A DNA stretch of 7,074 bases from Nitrososphaerota archaeon (GTDB lineage: Archaea; Thermoproteota; Nitrososphaeria; Nitrososphaerales; Nitrosopumilaceae): positions 1 through 7,074 of the forward strand of contig JAGWGO010000081.1 of NCBI GenBank assembly GCA_028867395.1. Direction: 5' to 3'. Below the pieces are notes generated by a model. The model made no database searches. It was not told the DNA's origin and saw only the letters and a list, made by a program, of their open reading frames with translations. Positions within the stretch are counted from its first letter, which is position 1, and every line of letters starts with the position of its first letter. Both the position numbers and the translations under genes were made by a program. Below are positions 1 to 5,910 of this stretch, piece by piece.

Positions 1-1
1 T

Positions 2-169
2 TCAGTGATAAAGGGAATGCTTGGGGACAGCGTCACGTCAAGGTCAATCGTGACGCAGAACAGGGAGACGCTGTACCGGGTAATTGCGTATAATTGCTAC
101 AGGATTACAAGGAATTATTTTGTTATTTTTGGATGGTTTCTACGCGGCTATTATTTTTATAAATTTTAG
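2..169 (+). CDS. C-terminal fragment of a probable DDE transposase (partial at left edge)
   Basis: An open frame enters from the left edge and stops with TAG at 167-169, giving 55 residues. The piece reads SVIKGMLGDSVTSR, then IVTQNRETLYRVIAYNCYRI, which resembles the C-terminal end of archaeal and bacterial IS4/IS5-like DDE transposases. In those, a K-x-x-x-G-x-x-x-x-S-R stretch precedes a helix with a YN/HN pair. The catalytic residues would lie to the left and cannot be seen. The last 20 residues are rich in aromatic and hydrophobic residues and come from AT-rich DNA, so the frame may run past the end of the original transposase domain. No terminal inverted repeat or target duplication could be identified. 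It could instead be the end of an unrelated protein, because only a short fragment is available. Confidence 0.5.
   Translation, partial: SVIKGMLGDSVTSRSIVTQNRETLYRVIAYNCYRITRNYFVIFGWFLRGYYFYKF
155..163 (+). promoter_or_regulatory. TATA box for the 60-residue Cys/His protein gene
   Basis: The sequence TTTTATAAA is centred about 27 bases before the ATG at 186. That is the distance expected between an archaeal TATA box and the transcription start, so a leaderless mRNA starting at or next to this ATG is likely. The box lies inside the last codons of the transposase-like frame. Confidence 0.5.
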
Positions 170-185
170 ATGGCATAAATCTAGT

Positions 186-368
186 ATGCCAGAAAATTGC
201 GGCGCGCCAATGGAGGATTGGTCTGCAACCCATTGTTCAGAAGAGTGCCTGCTAGATGACATTAGGCATAGCGAGTCGTATTTTGACGATTCAAACATTG
301 ATGAACTCATCACTAAAATGAAAAAGGCAAATCACTTTGATATTCGCCTATTGAACAAGCTTAGATAG
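186..368 (+). CDS. Small Cys/His (degenerate zinc-finger-like) protein, 60 residues
   Basis: I do not recognise the family. The protein is acidic in the middle and basic at the end. Near the N-terminus is C5-G-x-P followed by H16-C17-S-E-E-C21. This resembles the short archaeal zinc ribbons with C-x2-C-G-x-P ... C-S-x-x-C, but the first cysteine is missing, so metal binding would need C5, H16 or C17, C21 and perhaps another ligand. The rest (residues 25-60) looks helical, ends in basic residues (DIRLLNKLR) and has no membrane segment. The same frame stays open upstream to a TTG at 84. I chose the ATG at 186 because a good TATA box sits 27 bases before it and the upstream part overlaps the transposase-like frame. 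The stop overlaps the stop of the opposing zinc-ribbon gene by 8 bases. Function unknown. Confidence 0.55.
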   Translation: MPENCGAPMEDWSATHCSEECLLDDIRHSESYFDDSNIDELITKMKKANHFDIRLLNKLR

Positions 369-498
369 ATCTCCGTGGCTTCCAGTATCTTCTCACTCTT
401 TCCCTGCAATCATCACACCAAAAGTACTTGAAAGGAAAGTAATGGTCAAGATCCATCTTTATCTTGCATAATGGGCACTGAGGTATTATGTCTAGCAT
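361..498 (-). CDS. Small C-x2-C/C-x2-C zinc-ribbon protein, 45 residues
   Basis: The ORF encodes a 45-residue protein with C8-P-L-C11, sixteen residues, then C28-D-D-C31, followed by a strongly basic tail (RERVRRYWKPRRSI). Two CxxC knuckles at this spacing are typical of a zinc ribbon, and the basic tail suggests nucleic-acid or ribosome binding; that role is inference. The ATG at 498 is preceded by AGGAG with a 7-base spacer, one of the clearest Shine-Dalgarno sites in the window, which fixes the start and implies a leadered mRNA. An in-frame GTG at 537 would add 13 residues including two more cysteines, but it bypasses the Shine-Dalgarno site. The gene converges on the 60-residue protein gene, and the two stop codons interlock (TTAGATAG at 361-368). 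Its length puts it below common gene-calling cut-offs. Confidence 0.65.
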   Translation of the reverse strand: MLDIIPQCPLCKIKMDLDHYFPFKYFWCDDCRERVRRYWKPRRSI

Positions 499-505
499 CT
501 GACAT

Positions 506-510
506 CTCCT
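506..510 (-). promoter_or_regulatory. Shine-Dalgarno site of the zinc-ribbon gene
   Basis: On the minus strand AGGAG lies 7 bases before the ATG at 498. It complements the CCUCC core of archaeal 16S rRNA and decides the start of the 45-residue ORF. Confidence 0.6.
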
Positions 511-533
511 GCCTTGGTTTTGATCACATGGCC

Positions 534-641
534 TCACTTCTTATTCAAGCAGGTTTTGAAAAAATCTGTCGCTGCCAATAACGATCTCGATTCCTCGATT
601 TCCGCAGATTCCAGGATTTCTTCAAATCCCAGAATTTCCAT
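534..641 (-). CDS. Doubtful 35-residue acidic helical ORF
   Basis: This is an open frame from ATG at 641 to TGA at 534-536, encoding a short glutamate-rich peptide beginning MEILGFEEILESAEIEES. It would form an amphipathic helix and ends in FKTCLNKK. The frame stays open upstream for about 26 more codons, almost to the end of the cupredoxin gene, without an ATG, GTG or TTG, so it may be the remnant of a longer gene. Its TGA overlaps a GTG (GTGA) in frame with the downstream zinc-ribbon ORF, an arrangement seen in coupled genes. No convincing TATA box or Shine-Dalgarno site precedes it. It may be chance: the DNA has a quasi-repeated GGAAAT/GGATTT pattern that keeps frames open. Confidence 0.25.
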   Translation of the reverse strand: MEILGFEEILESAEIEESRSLLAATDFFKTCLNKK

Positions 642-714
642 AACTTCCGTAATTACGTTGTTGCACCTAGTATTGCTTGTCAGATGACTTGACAGAGATA
701 TCTTTTGTTGACAA

Positions 715-1335
715 TTATTTCTTTACGATAAAGTTTCCATCCATACCAAGCTCCGCGTGTCCTGGAACCGTACAGATGTAATGGTACAGCCCTGGAGTTC
801 CGGCAACAAATGTTACCTGGCCTGACTCGCCTGGCTTCATAGGGTTGTCAGGAGTTTTGAAGGCAGAGTTCCAAAGGACCGTGCTTGGGTTCTGCTGGTC
901 AATTACTACGCCAAACGCATGAAATGACTTGGATGGGTTGCTCAGATGCACAGTCACAGTGTCACCTGAGTGCACGGTGATGTCAGGATTTGCGCCAAGA
1001 GAGCCTATTGTTGAATTGAATCCATACTTTGAGAAATCAGATGATATCTGAAATGAGAGCGTATAGTCTACCTTGTTTCCGTTTGCAGGTACGGTGCCCC
1101 CAGTTCCCGGAGGAACTGTGCTTGTTTGGGTGGTTGATGGAGCAGCAGCTGCTGGAGCAGTAACGGGATTGTTGTCAGGCGGTGCTGCCTTTACCATCTG
1201 TCCCTCAACTGGCAGAAACGAGGTGCAAGGCATCTGCTCAACCGGGATACACAGTGTGGGGCCAAGGAACATCATGCTTCCAAGCACGACTGCTGCAGTT
1301 GCACCCATTGAGACATAATACCACCTAAACTTCAT
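715..1335 (-). CDS. Membrane-anchored cupredoxin (type 1 blue-copper, plastocyanin-like), 206 residues
   Basis: An electron-transfer copper protein, probably on the outer face of the cytoplasmic membrane. Numbering from the ATG at 1335, residues 1-30 hold a short basic N-terminus and one hydrophobic segment (signal anchor). Residues about 45-88 are a Pro/Ala/Thr-rich linker, and residues 90-206 form the cupredoxin domain. The copper ligands are visible: H139 in SFHAFGVV, then C188, H193 and M198 in the C-x4-H-x4-M loop YHYICTVPGHAELGMDG. Such proteins are numerous in ammonia-oxidising archaea, where copper proteins are thought to replace cytochromes as mobile carriers. An in-frame ATG at 1353 would add six residues (MYDLYP). 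I prefer 1335 because a TATA box at 1357-1365 places the transcription start almost on that ATG, whereas the first ATG would lie upstream of the start. The redox partner cannot be named from sequence. Confidence 0.9.
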   Translation of the reverse strand: MKFRWYYVSMGATAAVVLGSMMFLGPTLCIPVEQMPCTSFLPVEGQMVKAAPPDNNPVTAPAAAAPSTTQTSTVPPGTGGTVPANGNKVDYTLSFQISSDFSKYGFNSTIGSLGANPDITVHSGDTVTVHLSNPSKSFHAFGVVIDQQNPSTVLWNSAFKTPDNPMKPGESGQVTFVAGTPGLYHYICTVPGHAELGMDGNFIVKK

Positions 1336-1356
1336 TGGATAAAGATCGTACATGTT

Positions 1357-1365
1357 AATATAAAA
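1357..1365 (-). promoter_or_regulatory. TATA box of the cupredoxin gene
   Basis: Minus-strand TTTTATATT is centred 26 bases before the ATG at 1335 but only a few bases before the alternative ATG at 1353. This spacing supports a leaderless transcript starting at the internal ATG. Confidence 0.6.
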
Positions 1366-1432
1366 GACTGGTGCAGATTTTCATCAGGCATGAAATGACA
1401 TTTTTGAAATATGAATTTGTACGATCTTTCTT

Positions 1433-1460
1433 TTTTATCTAATGAATTTATCAGATAAAA
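1433..1460. repeat. AT-rich inverted repeat with 8-base perfect arms between two genes
   Basis: TTTTATCT (1433-1440) and AGATAAAA (1453-1460) are perfect reverse complements separated by 12 bases. The repeat starts four bases beyond the TAG (1464-1466) of the upstream secreted-protein gene and lies about 70 bases upstream of the cupredoxin TATA box. It could be a 3' hairpin of the secreted-protein mRNA or a binding site upstream of the cupredoxin promoter. It is not followed by a T run on the minus strand, so it is not a classical intrinsic terminator. Confidence 0.4.
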
Positions 1461-1463
1461 TAT

Positions 1464-3339
1464 CTACTGCGTTAATGCCTTTACCTCAACTGCAACATCA
1501 TCCCACAGGTCAGGGGAGCTTGCAGTCCAGCTGCATGTCACAGAGCTTGGCGATGACACAGCAGTCGAGCTTGATGCGCCTGTTATGGCACTTGGAACAT
1601 TAAGGTTCCACTGCTCAGAACAAGAGGGATTAGAAAGAGTCTTGCCGCCGTATATTGCAGGCAGGTCTAAAACCAGTCATTTGGATTGATTGTCGTAATA
1701 GATATCGTAGGATTGCTAGGCGACGAGTTGTGATTTGCAGTACTGGTAGCTATCGGACTTGTCTGGTCAACCCCAGATAGAGCATAGACTCCAATTGTGG
1801 CAGCTGTTGCACCCTTCATGGTAACCACTACATTTCCTGTACCGCTTGGGTTTTTCAGGTACCAAAACTCTGCATCGTTGTTGTTGAATGAAGAAATTGC
1901 CTTTGTTAGCTGAGCCCCTTCAAACGTAATAGAGCCAACATCATCATTATTTGCGGCAACCCCTACAACAAGGAGGTTGTTGCTTCCAGTGCCTGCGTTA
2001 ACGTTTGCAATTGTGAACTGGTATGGTGATGAGGATACTGTGCCAGATGTTGACTGGATGCCTGTCAAGACAATCGAGCCTGCACTGCCGGTACCTGTAC
2101 CTTGTGTAGTTGCAGATGCCGTATTTGATGGCAAGCTTGTACCGACTGCGTTTATTGCAGAGACTCGATAAGTGTACGTGGTGCTCGAACTCAGGCCAGT
2201 ATCAGAATATGTCGTACTGGCGCTTCCAGTGCCTGATGTTACAGTAGACCATGTGGTTCCACTATCAGTTGATCTCTCAATCTTGTAACCAATAATAGAA
2301 GATCCACCATTGTTGGAAGGAGCTGTCCAAGAAAGGGCGATCTGCGATGATGATGCTGCAGTAGCAGTAAGATCAGTAGGAGACTGCGGTGCTGTGCTTG
2401 AACCAGGCGAGCTTGACACGGAATACACATCGCCGCCGTAAATGCTTGCAGAACTTGATGCAATTACAGAATTGCTTGAGTTGTACACATTTATTGTAGC
2501 TGCAAGCGGAAAGTCATACGTTACGATATTTAGCGTGGCAGTACCCGATGTCACAGATGAGATTGCAAGAACATTTCCTGACGAGTCTAGAATCTTTACG
2601 GTTGCAGCGTTTGATGGATTGTTTGTTACCTTGATATTCTCATCTGTTGTTGCGTAATAGTTTGCAAAGGTTTCATTATGCATAGAACTTGAAGATGACG
2701 TGTCGTCCTGTACAAACGTTACAAATGGAGTAGACATGCCAAGACTCATCGTGGAGTTGGTGTATACCAGATTGCCTCCGATGTAGACCTTCAGATAGTT
2801 GCTTCCGTTTGTAATTATGGTGCAGTCTTGCGTATGTGGCATGTTGCTTGGCTTTGATATGTATAATATCGTGTAGGTTTTTCCTGCATCACTAGAGTAT
2901 TCAACGTCCCAATAGTATCCTGTATCGTCTGCATATGCTTCGCATGAAACATGCGGAATATAATCAGAGCCTTCAACATAAAGTCCCGGATTGAAGACGC
3001 CGTCAGGTATAGAATTTTCCGGAATGGTCAGAAGAACATGGTAAAGATAGCCGTTTGCTTGCGGCGGATGAGCATAATAGTTCACCCACTGCCCCTTGAT
3101 GAGGACTGGACTCCGATGTGCAGTCCTTGCGAATCCTCATAGAGACTATGCTGCGTTGCAGTCCCTCCCACCTTCATGTATGTAGTGTTGCCTGTTGTAA
3201 GCGAGTCAGAGGCAAGAAGGCCTGATTGGATCTTTACAACGGAATACGAAGTTGCGCTGGCAGCACTCATCAACGTCCAAGACAAGAGTGCCTCCAGCAG
3301 AACAGAAGATAAGACCACTACAGTACGAGCAACCTTCAT
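1464..3339 (-). pseudogene. Secreted LamG-like / fibronectin type III surface protein, one gene broken by two frameshifts
   Basis: As written the frame breaks twice: at the G run 3092-3095 (stop TGA at 3082-3084) and at 1673-1674 (stop TAG at 1667-1669). Adding one G at each place gives one continuous protein of about 625 residues, with family-like text across both joins (GLHIGVQSSSRGQWVNYYAH and ITTINPNDWVLDLPAIYGG). In the repaired protein, residues 1-29 are a signal peptide (MKVARTVVVLSSVLLEALLS then SAASA). About 30-235 is a LamG/concanavalin-like region of a type I know from thaumarchaeal secreted proteins, with YYATTDENIKVTNNPSNA at its end. About 319-413 is a fibronectin type III domain (PQSPTDLTATAASSSQIALSW to SNTASATT). 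About 420-625 is a beta-rich domain (NNLLVVGVAANNDD, AEFWYLKNPSGTGNVVVT, GVYALSGVDQTSPI) ending in VEVKALTQ. The likely role is cell-surface adhesion or glycan binding. Whether the breaks are real or sequence errors cannot be settled here. Confidence 0.8.
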
Positions 3340-3534
3340 TGTACATCATTACCCGCGGTTTTGGTTGGCCTGCCTGAAATACAATTTTGCCACACTAGTT
3401 AATTTGAGATATTCTTTAAGTAGGCATGCGCAAAATGAACTACAAAAATACTACGTATTGTACTACTAGAAAATCAATTCAGATTATCAAAACAGATTTT
3501 GATTCTGTTATGACAAAACCTCAAAGAGAATTCA
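3340..3534. other. Non-coding gap between cdvC and the secreted-protein gene
   Basis: AT-rich sequence without a supported gene. It should contain the promoter of the secreted-protein gene, but no TATA box sits 26 bases before the ATG at 3339. The nearest candidate is minus-strand TTAAAGAATAT (about 3409-3419), which would give a leader of roughly 45-50 bases. A small inverted repeat lies at 3486-3503. Short open frames here have no start signals or protein-like composition. Confidence 0.5.
3486..3503. repeat. Inverted repeat ATCAAAA-CAGA-TTTTGAT
   Basis: Two perfect 7-base arms (3486-3492 and 3497-3503) flank a 4-base loop. An overlapping alternative pairing uses CAGA (3493-3496) and TCTG (3504-3507). 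It lies downstream of cdvC and upstream of the secreted-protein gene, so it may be an mRNA 3' hairpin or a protein-binding site. Confidence 0.35.
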
Positions 3535-3574
3535 TTAAAAGAAAATTTTCTAAAAGTCTAAAACAAAATTTTAG
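3535..3574 (-). terminator. T-rich terminator region of the cdv operon
   Basis: The minus strand just past the cdvC stop is a run of T clusters (AATTTTGTTTTAG, ACTTTTAG, AATTTTCTTTTAATG), typical of archaeal termination. The stop codon itself sits in a small inverted repeat, CTAAAA/TTTTAG (3558-3574), and GAAAATTTTC (3541-3550) is a perfect palindrome. Confidence 0.5.
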
Positions 3575-4758
3575 AGCGCCTTGAACTGGTCGCTCCACTT
3601 GTAGTAGGCCCGGATCATTTCCATGCTAACAGATGGTTTTCTTCTTGTGACTATTTCCTTAAAGTCTGACATGGTTATCACCCTTGGTTGCTGCAAGTTA
3701 TTTTCTCCCACAACTGGCTCCTTAAACGACGGGTCGCGGAATAGGTCATTTACCACCATGAGCTGCGCTGATTGGCATATGTCCTTTATGTCACTTGCAC
3801 TGTATCCGTCTGCAAGTTTTGCCAACTCTGCAGACTTGACCTTGTCTTCCTTGTGCAAGGGTGCAGTGTAGAGGTCAAACAGATTTATCCTTGCCTCAAG
3901 TGTTGGAAGCGAGACGTAGATCCTCTTTGTGAATCTCCTAAGGAATGGCCAGTCAAGGCTCCAAGGCTTGTTTGTTGCTCCAATGACGTAGAGTTTTAGG
4001 TCCTTTCCTTTTCCGTTGATGCCGTCCATCTCGGTTAGGAACTGGTTCTTGACACGAATCTCTCCACCAACCTCGCTGTTTCTGTTTCCAAGCAACGAGT
4101 CCACTTCGTCAACAAATAGTATTACTGGCAGTCCTTCTTTTTCTGCAAGGCCTCTTGCCATGCTAAAAAGTTTTGAAACATTTTTTTCTGCCTCGCCAAG
4201 CCATTTTGACATCATTGATGCCGCATCTACATTTATGAAATAACCATCAATCTCGCTTGCAGTGGCAGCTGCAAGAATTGTCTTGCCACATCCAGGTGGA
4301 CCATACAGTAACATTCCTCTTGGCCATCCAAGCGGAAATAGGTCTGGTCGTTTTGCAGGATACACTATCGATTCTCGCAGTGCGTCCTTTGCGTCATCAA
4401 GCCCAACCACTTCCTCCCAGGATACGTTTGGCTTTTCCTTCATTATCAGAGAATCAAGATCATTTTTTGCAAGTGACTGCTTTTGCTCTTCTGGTGTAGC
4501 CTTGGGGTCAACAACAGGTTCCACCTCAACATTTGACATCTGGAGTGCCTTTATGCGGTTCTGATATGCTGCAACGCGTTCCTGATACACTCTGTTAAGC
4601 TTGTTCTCAGGATAAAGGTGGATTAACTTTGTAAGAGACTCGATTGCCCTTTGGTAATTTGAGATTGCCATGCCTCGTGCGCCCTGTGAGTCGAGCTTTA
4701 TTGCCTCGGCGGCAAACTTACTTGCACTGTTTTCGAGTTCTTGCGGGGCTAGGCTCAT
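3571..4758 (-). CDS. cdvC: CdvC, Vps4-like AAA+ ATPase of the archaeal cell-division (ESCRT) machinery
   Basis: The ATPase that remodels ESCRT-III-type polymers during cell division in Cdv archaea, acting as a hexamer at the division site. It has 395 residues, the usual length. Residues 1-75 form an MIT-type three-helix domain (FAAEAIKLDSQGARGMAISN, then YQRAIESLTKLIHLYP), which in this family docks on proline-rich MIM2 tails. A linker runs to about 105, and the AAA+ module follows: GL-D-D-AK at 119-124, Walker A GPPGCGKT 153-160, pore loop SKWLGEAEKNV 184-194 (the KWxGE type of Vps4), Walker B ILFVDEVD 213-220, sensor 1 IGATNKP 259-265 and arginine finger RR at 274-275. The C-terminal helix (VSMEMIRAYYKWSDQF) is the Vps4 signature. 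It is the last gene of a tight operon, 11 bases after the preceding stop. A weak GTGAT lies just before the ATG. All catalytic motifs are intact. Confidence 0.95.
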   Translation of the reverse strand: MSLAPQELENSASKFAAEAIKLDSQGARGMAISNYQRAIESLTKLIHLYPENKLNRVYQERVAAYQNRIKALQMSNVEVEPVVDPKATPEEQKQSLAKNDLDSLIMKEKPNVSWEEVVGLDDAKDALRESIVYPAKRPDLFPLGWPRGMLLYGPPGCGKTILAAATASEIDGYFINVDAASMMSKWLGEAEKNVSKLFSMARGLAEKEGLPVILFVDEVDSLLGNRNSEVGGEIRVKNQFLTEMDGINGKGKDLKLYVIGATNKPWSLDWPFLRRFTKRIYVSLPTLEARINLFDLYTAPLHKEDKVKSAELAKLADGYSASDIKDICQSAQLMVVNDLFRDPSFKEPVVGENNLQQPRVITMSDFKEIVTRRKPSVSMEMIRAYYKWSDQFKAL

Positions 4759-4769
4759 AATATCACTAA

Positions 4770-5321
4770 CTATATCTCAACTGCGGTTCTTTCAAGGTAA
4801 TCACTGGTGTTAACTCGTCTAGAAGTATTGGTTAAATTAATTGAACTAGGCCCTTCTGCATCAAGTGCAGGTGCTGGCTCTGCTTTTGGAACAGCAGGAA
4901 CCACAGGCACCCTAAAGTCATCCATCCTTGTCTGGCACACCTTGCCAAGCTCAAGATTGTGTGTCATCTCATGGTGAAGGTTTTGAATCTGTTGCAATGC
5001 AACCTCGGCCGATATCAAGAGGTCCTCAAGCTCACCCTGCATCCCGTTGACAGAGTTTGTAGCATTCATTATGATACCCACAAAATCCTGCAAGAATGCC
5101 TTGAGGTCCCGCCTGTCTTTGTATTTAGTCAACAGATATTCTGAGGCCAAGATGACCTGTCTTAGGTCTTTTAGTTCCTCAACTGAGAGCGTCTCCACAA
5201 ACTCGTCAGTTCCCTTGTCCTTTTGTTCTAACTTTTGCTCAATCTTTGACGAGAGTTCCTTGATTCTTGAGAGAGGATGTGTCAGGTCAGCCTCGGAGTC
5301 ATCTTTTGAAAAATGTAACAT
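4770..5321 (-). CDS. Helical protein of unknown function in the cdv operon, with a MIM2-like motif (183 residues)
   Basis: I do not recognise the family. It lies between the CdvB-like gene (10-base gap) and cdvC (11-base gap) and must be cotranscribed with them. Residues 1-130 are almost entirely predicted helix, with heptad-like stretches at 17-35 (LSRIKELSSKIEQKLEQK), 45-68 and 94-125. The charge pattern is mixed and there is no membrane segment. Helices end at about 135 and a proline-rich segment follows: RVPVVPAVPKAEPAP (137-151). VPVVP matches the hydrophobic-P-x-hydrophobic-P core of MIM2 motifs, which bind the MIT domain of CdvC/Vps4. The tail (155-183) is Ser/Thr/Asn-rich and ends in YLERTAVEI. 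The helix-then-MIM2 plan is that of ESCRT-III subunits, but the helical core does not read like CdvB to my eye. It may be a very diverged ESCRT-III protein or an adaptor linking the CdvB-like protein to CdvC. Confidence 0.8.
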   Translation of the reverse strand: MLHFSKDDSEADLTHPLSRIKELSSKIEQKLEQKDKGTDEFVETLSVEELKDLRQVILASEYLLTKYKDRRDLKAFLQDFVGIIMNATNSVNGMQGELEDLLISAEVALQQIQNLHHEMTHNLELGKVCQTRMDDFRVPVVPAVPKAEPAPALDAEGPSSINLTNTSRRVNTSDYLERTAVEI

Positions 5322-5331
5322 GCCTGAGGCC

Positions 5332-5895
5332 TTACGGGAAATCTAGATTAGGGAACTGATTGTATATTTTAGAGTCAGCAATCAACTTAGCTTCATCCAA
5401 AAGCCTCCTTGACTGACTGTTTGCTCGCTCAAAGTCAAGGCTTGAGCTTGCAAGGTGTGCAGAATCCACGATGACCCCGCTCAAAAGCAATGAGAGCTCG
5501 CCAAGCTGATAGTCAAGCGACGGCATTAGTGAAAGCATCCTGGACCTAATTACCCTTACAATTGATATTGTAGGTGAAAGCATTGTAGCCACATTTCCCA
5601 TGCCCACAATCGAGTCAAAGCACCTCCTTACCTGCCTGAGAGATTCAATGGCACATGATATCTCAAGCTCGTACCTTACTTTTGCTGCAAGGGATTTGAG
5701 CGAGTCTTGGCTTCCATCAGATTGCCTGTAAAGCTCAAGGTTTGACCTGTTAATATCAAGCCTCTTTTGGACCAATGCTTCGAGAATTTTATCAACTGTG
5801 TCAGACGCATAATCTATCCTTGGTTTTATCGTACTTGCGCGGACAATTTGGTTTGCCGTCTCATCTTCTATTACCCATTTTGATTGAGTTGTCAT
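5332..5895 (-). CDS. ESCRT-III / CdvB-like cell-division protein, short form (187 residues)
   Basis: A member of the archaeal Snf7/ESCRT-III family (CdvB paralogues), which polymerises at the membrane during division. The core at about 75-145 carries the family pattern: YELEISCAIESLRQV, then FDSIVGMGNVATMLSP, then VRVIRSRMLSLMP, then YQLGELSLLLSGVIVDS. This compares with the conserved G-[DN]-V-x-x-x-L-[AS]-P and MP-x(4-6)-LGE segments of CdvB proteins. Residues 28-57 would be helix 1. It lacks the C-terminal winged-helix domain of crenarchaeal CdvB, and it ends soon after the core with NQFPNLDFP, at best a degenerate MIM2. I chose the ATG at 5895 over the upstream GTG at 5955 (20 extra residues) because a TATA box lies 24-25 bases before it and the extra residues overlap that promoter. 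First gene of the operon. The symbol cdvB is not assigned because several paralogues exist in this group. Confidence 0.8.
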   Translation of the reverse strand: MTTQSKWVIEDETANQIVRASTIKPRIDYASDTVDKILEALVQKRLDINRSNLELYRQSDGSQDSLKSLAAKVRYELEISCAIESLRQVRRCFDSIVGMGNVATMLSPTISIVRVIRSRMLSLMPSLDYQLGELSLLLSGVIVDSAHLASSSLDFERANSQSRRLLDEAKLIADSKIYNQFPNLDFP

Positions 5896-5910
5896 GTAAG
5901 TGAGGATAAA

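Noticed and set aside
84..185. N-terminal extension of the 60-residue protein with a hydrophobic segment (TTG start at 84)
   Set aside because: It overlaps the transposase-like frame and contains the TATA box, and TTG is a weak start. The hydrophobic look follows from AT-rich DNA.
575..655. Possible short tandem repeat or CRISPR-like pattern (GATTTCC variants every 10-14 bases)
   Set aside because: The units are irregular in length and sequence, with no separate spacers. It is better explained by repeated Glu-Ile/Glu-Glu codons or chance.
4016..4564. Plus-strand open frames opposite cdvC
   Set aside because: They are antisense to the conserved AAA+ core. Their openness follows from the codon use of cdvC.
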